64,000 nucleotides of DNA from Branchiostoma floridae (lineage: Eukaryota; Chordata; Leptocardii; Amphioxiformes; Branchiostomatidae). The notes beneath the pieces were generated by a model, which was not told the DNA's origin, did no database searches, and saw only the letters and a program-made list of their open reading frames with translations. Below are positions 63,922 through 64,000 of the stretch, piece by piece (position 1 is the first letter of the stretch; each line of letters begins with the position of its first letter). Both the position numbers and the translations under genes were made by a program. The stretch lies in assembly GCF_000003815.2 (NCBI RefSeq), contig NC_049991.1, positions 7,092,087 through 7,156,086 of the forward strand, given 5' to 3'.

Positions 63922-64000
63922 NNNNNNNNNNNNNNNNNNNNNNNNNNNNNNNNNNNNNNNNNNNNNNNNNNNNNNNNNNNNNNNNNNNNNNNNNNNNNNN
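63922..64000. other. Assembly gap at the window end
   Basis: Ns from 63922 to the end; the gap cuts through a MAM exon. Confidence 0.99.

Overview
The window looks like a piece of draft chordate genome, most likely a cephalochordate (amphioxus, Branchiostoma type). This rests on many small GC-rich exons joined by GT-AG splice sites inside AT-rich introns, on families that are typical of deuterostomes (a polycystin-1-like receptor-channel, a GSG1-like claudin-fold protein, a MAM/LDLRa/CUB serine protease), and on dense short foldback elements. It is not prokaryotic: there are no operons, ribosome sites or CRISPR arrays. The species call is an inference; another invertebrate deuterostome is possible.

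Layout. (1) 152-21057, plus strand: the last 20 exons of a polycystin-1-like gene. The exons splice in one frame into 1215 residues from the GPS autoproteolysis motif, through PLAT and eleven predicted membrane segments with a pore loop, to a charged C-terminal tail and stop codon. The large N-terminal ectodomain lies before the window. Its introns carry several foldback elements, including a TTAA-flanked piggyBac-like MITE and two degenerate tandem repeats. (2) 21058-26193: 3' UTR and intergenic sequence between two convergent genes, with a 100-base assembly gap. (3) 26194-45153, minus strand: a complete five-exon GSG1-like gene (271 residues, four membrane segments), with a 15-kb first coding intron, a possible non-coding 5' exon near 45.7 kb and a candidate 30-base in-frame microexon. 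(4) 45.8-52.9 kb: intergenic, no gene recognised. (5) 52983-63921, minus strand: the last 21 exons of a mosaic secreted or membrane-anchored serine protease, read as MAM, LDLRa, an unrecognised six-cysteine domain, MAM, LDLRa, MAM, LDLRa, CUB, LDLRa and an S1 protease domain. Its 5' part is lost in a run of Ns at the window end.

The three genes show no obvious shared pathway. The most interesting points are: the polycystin keeps a PKD2-like Leu-Gly-Asp filter and an uncharged S6; the mosaic protease has an S1 pocket with Gly in place of the trypsin Asp189; one of its introns has a GC-AG donor; an unrecognised extracellular domain is encoded by a symmetric pair of exons; and the phase-neutral microexon candidate. 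Exon borders were read by eye from splice consensus plus frame continuity. Total coding lengths close exactly in frame for all three genes, which supports the models.
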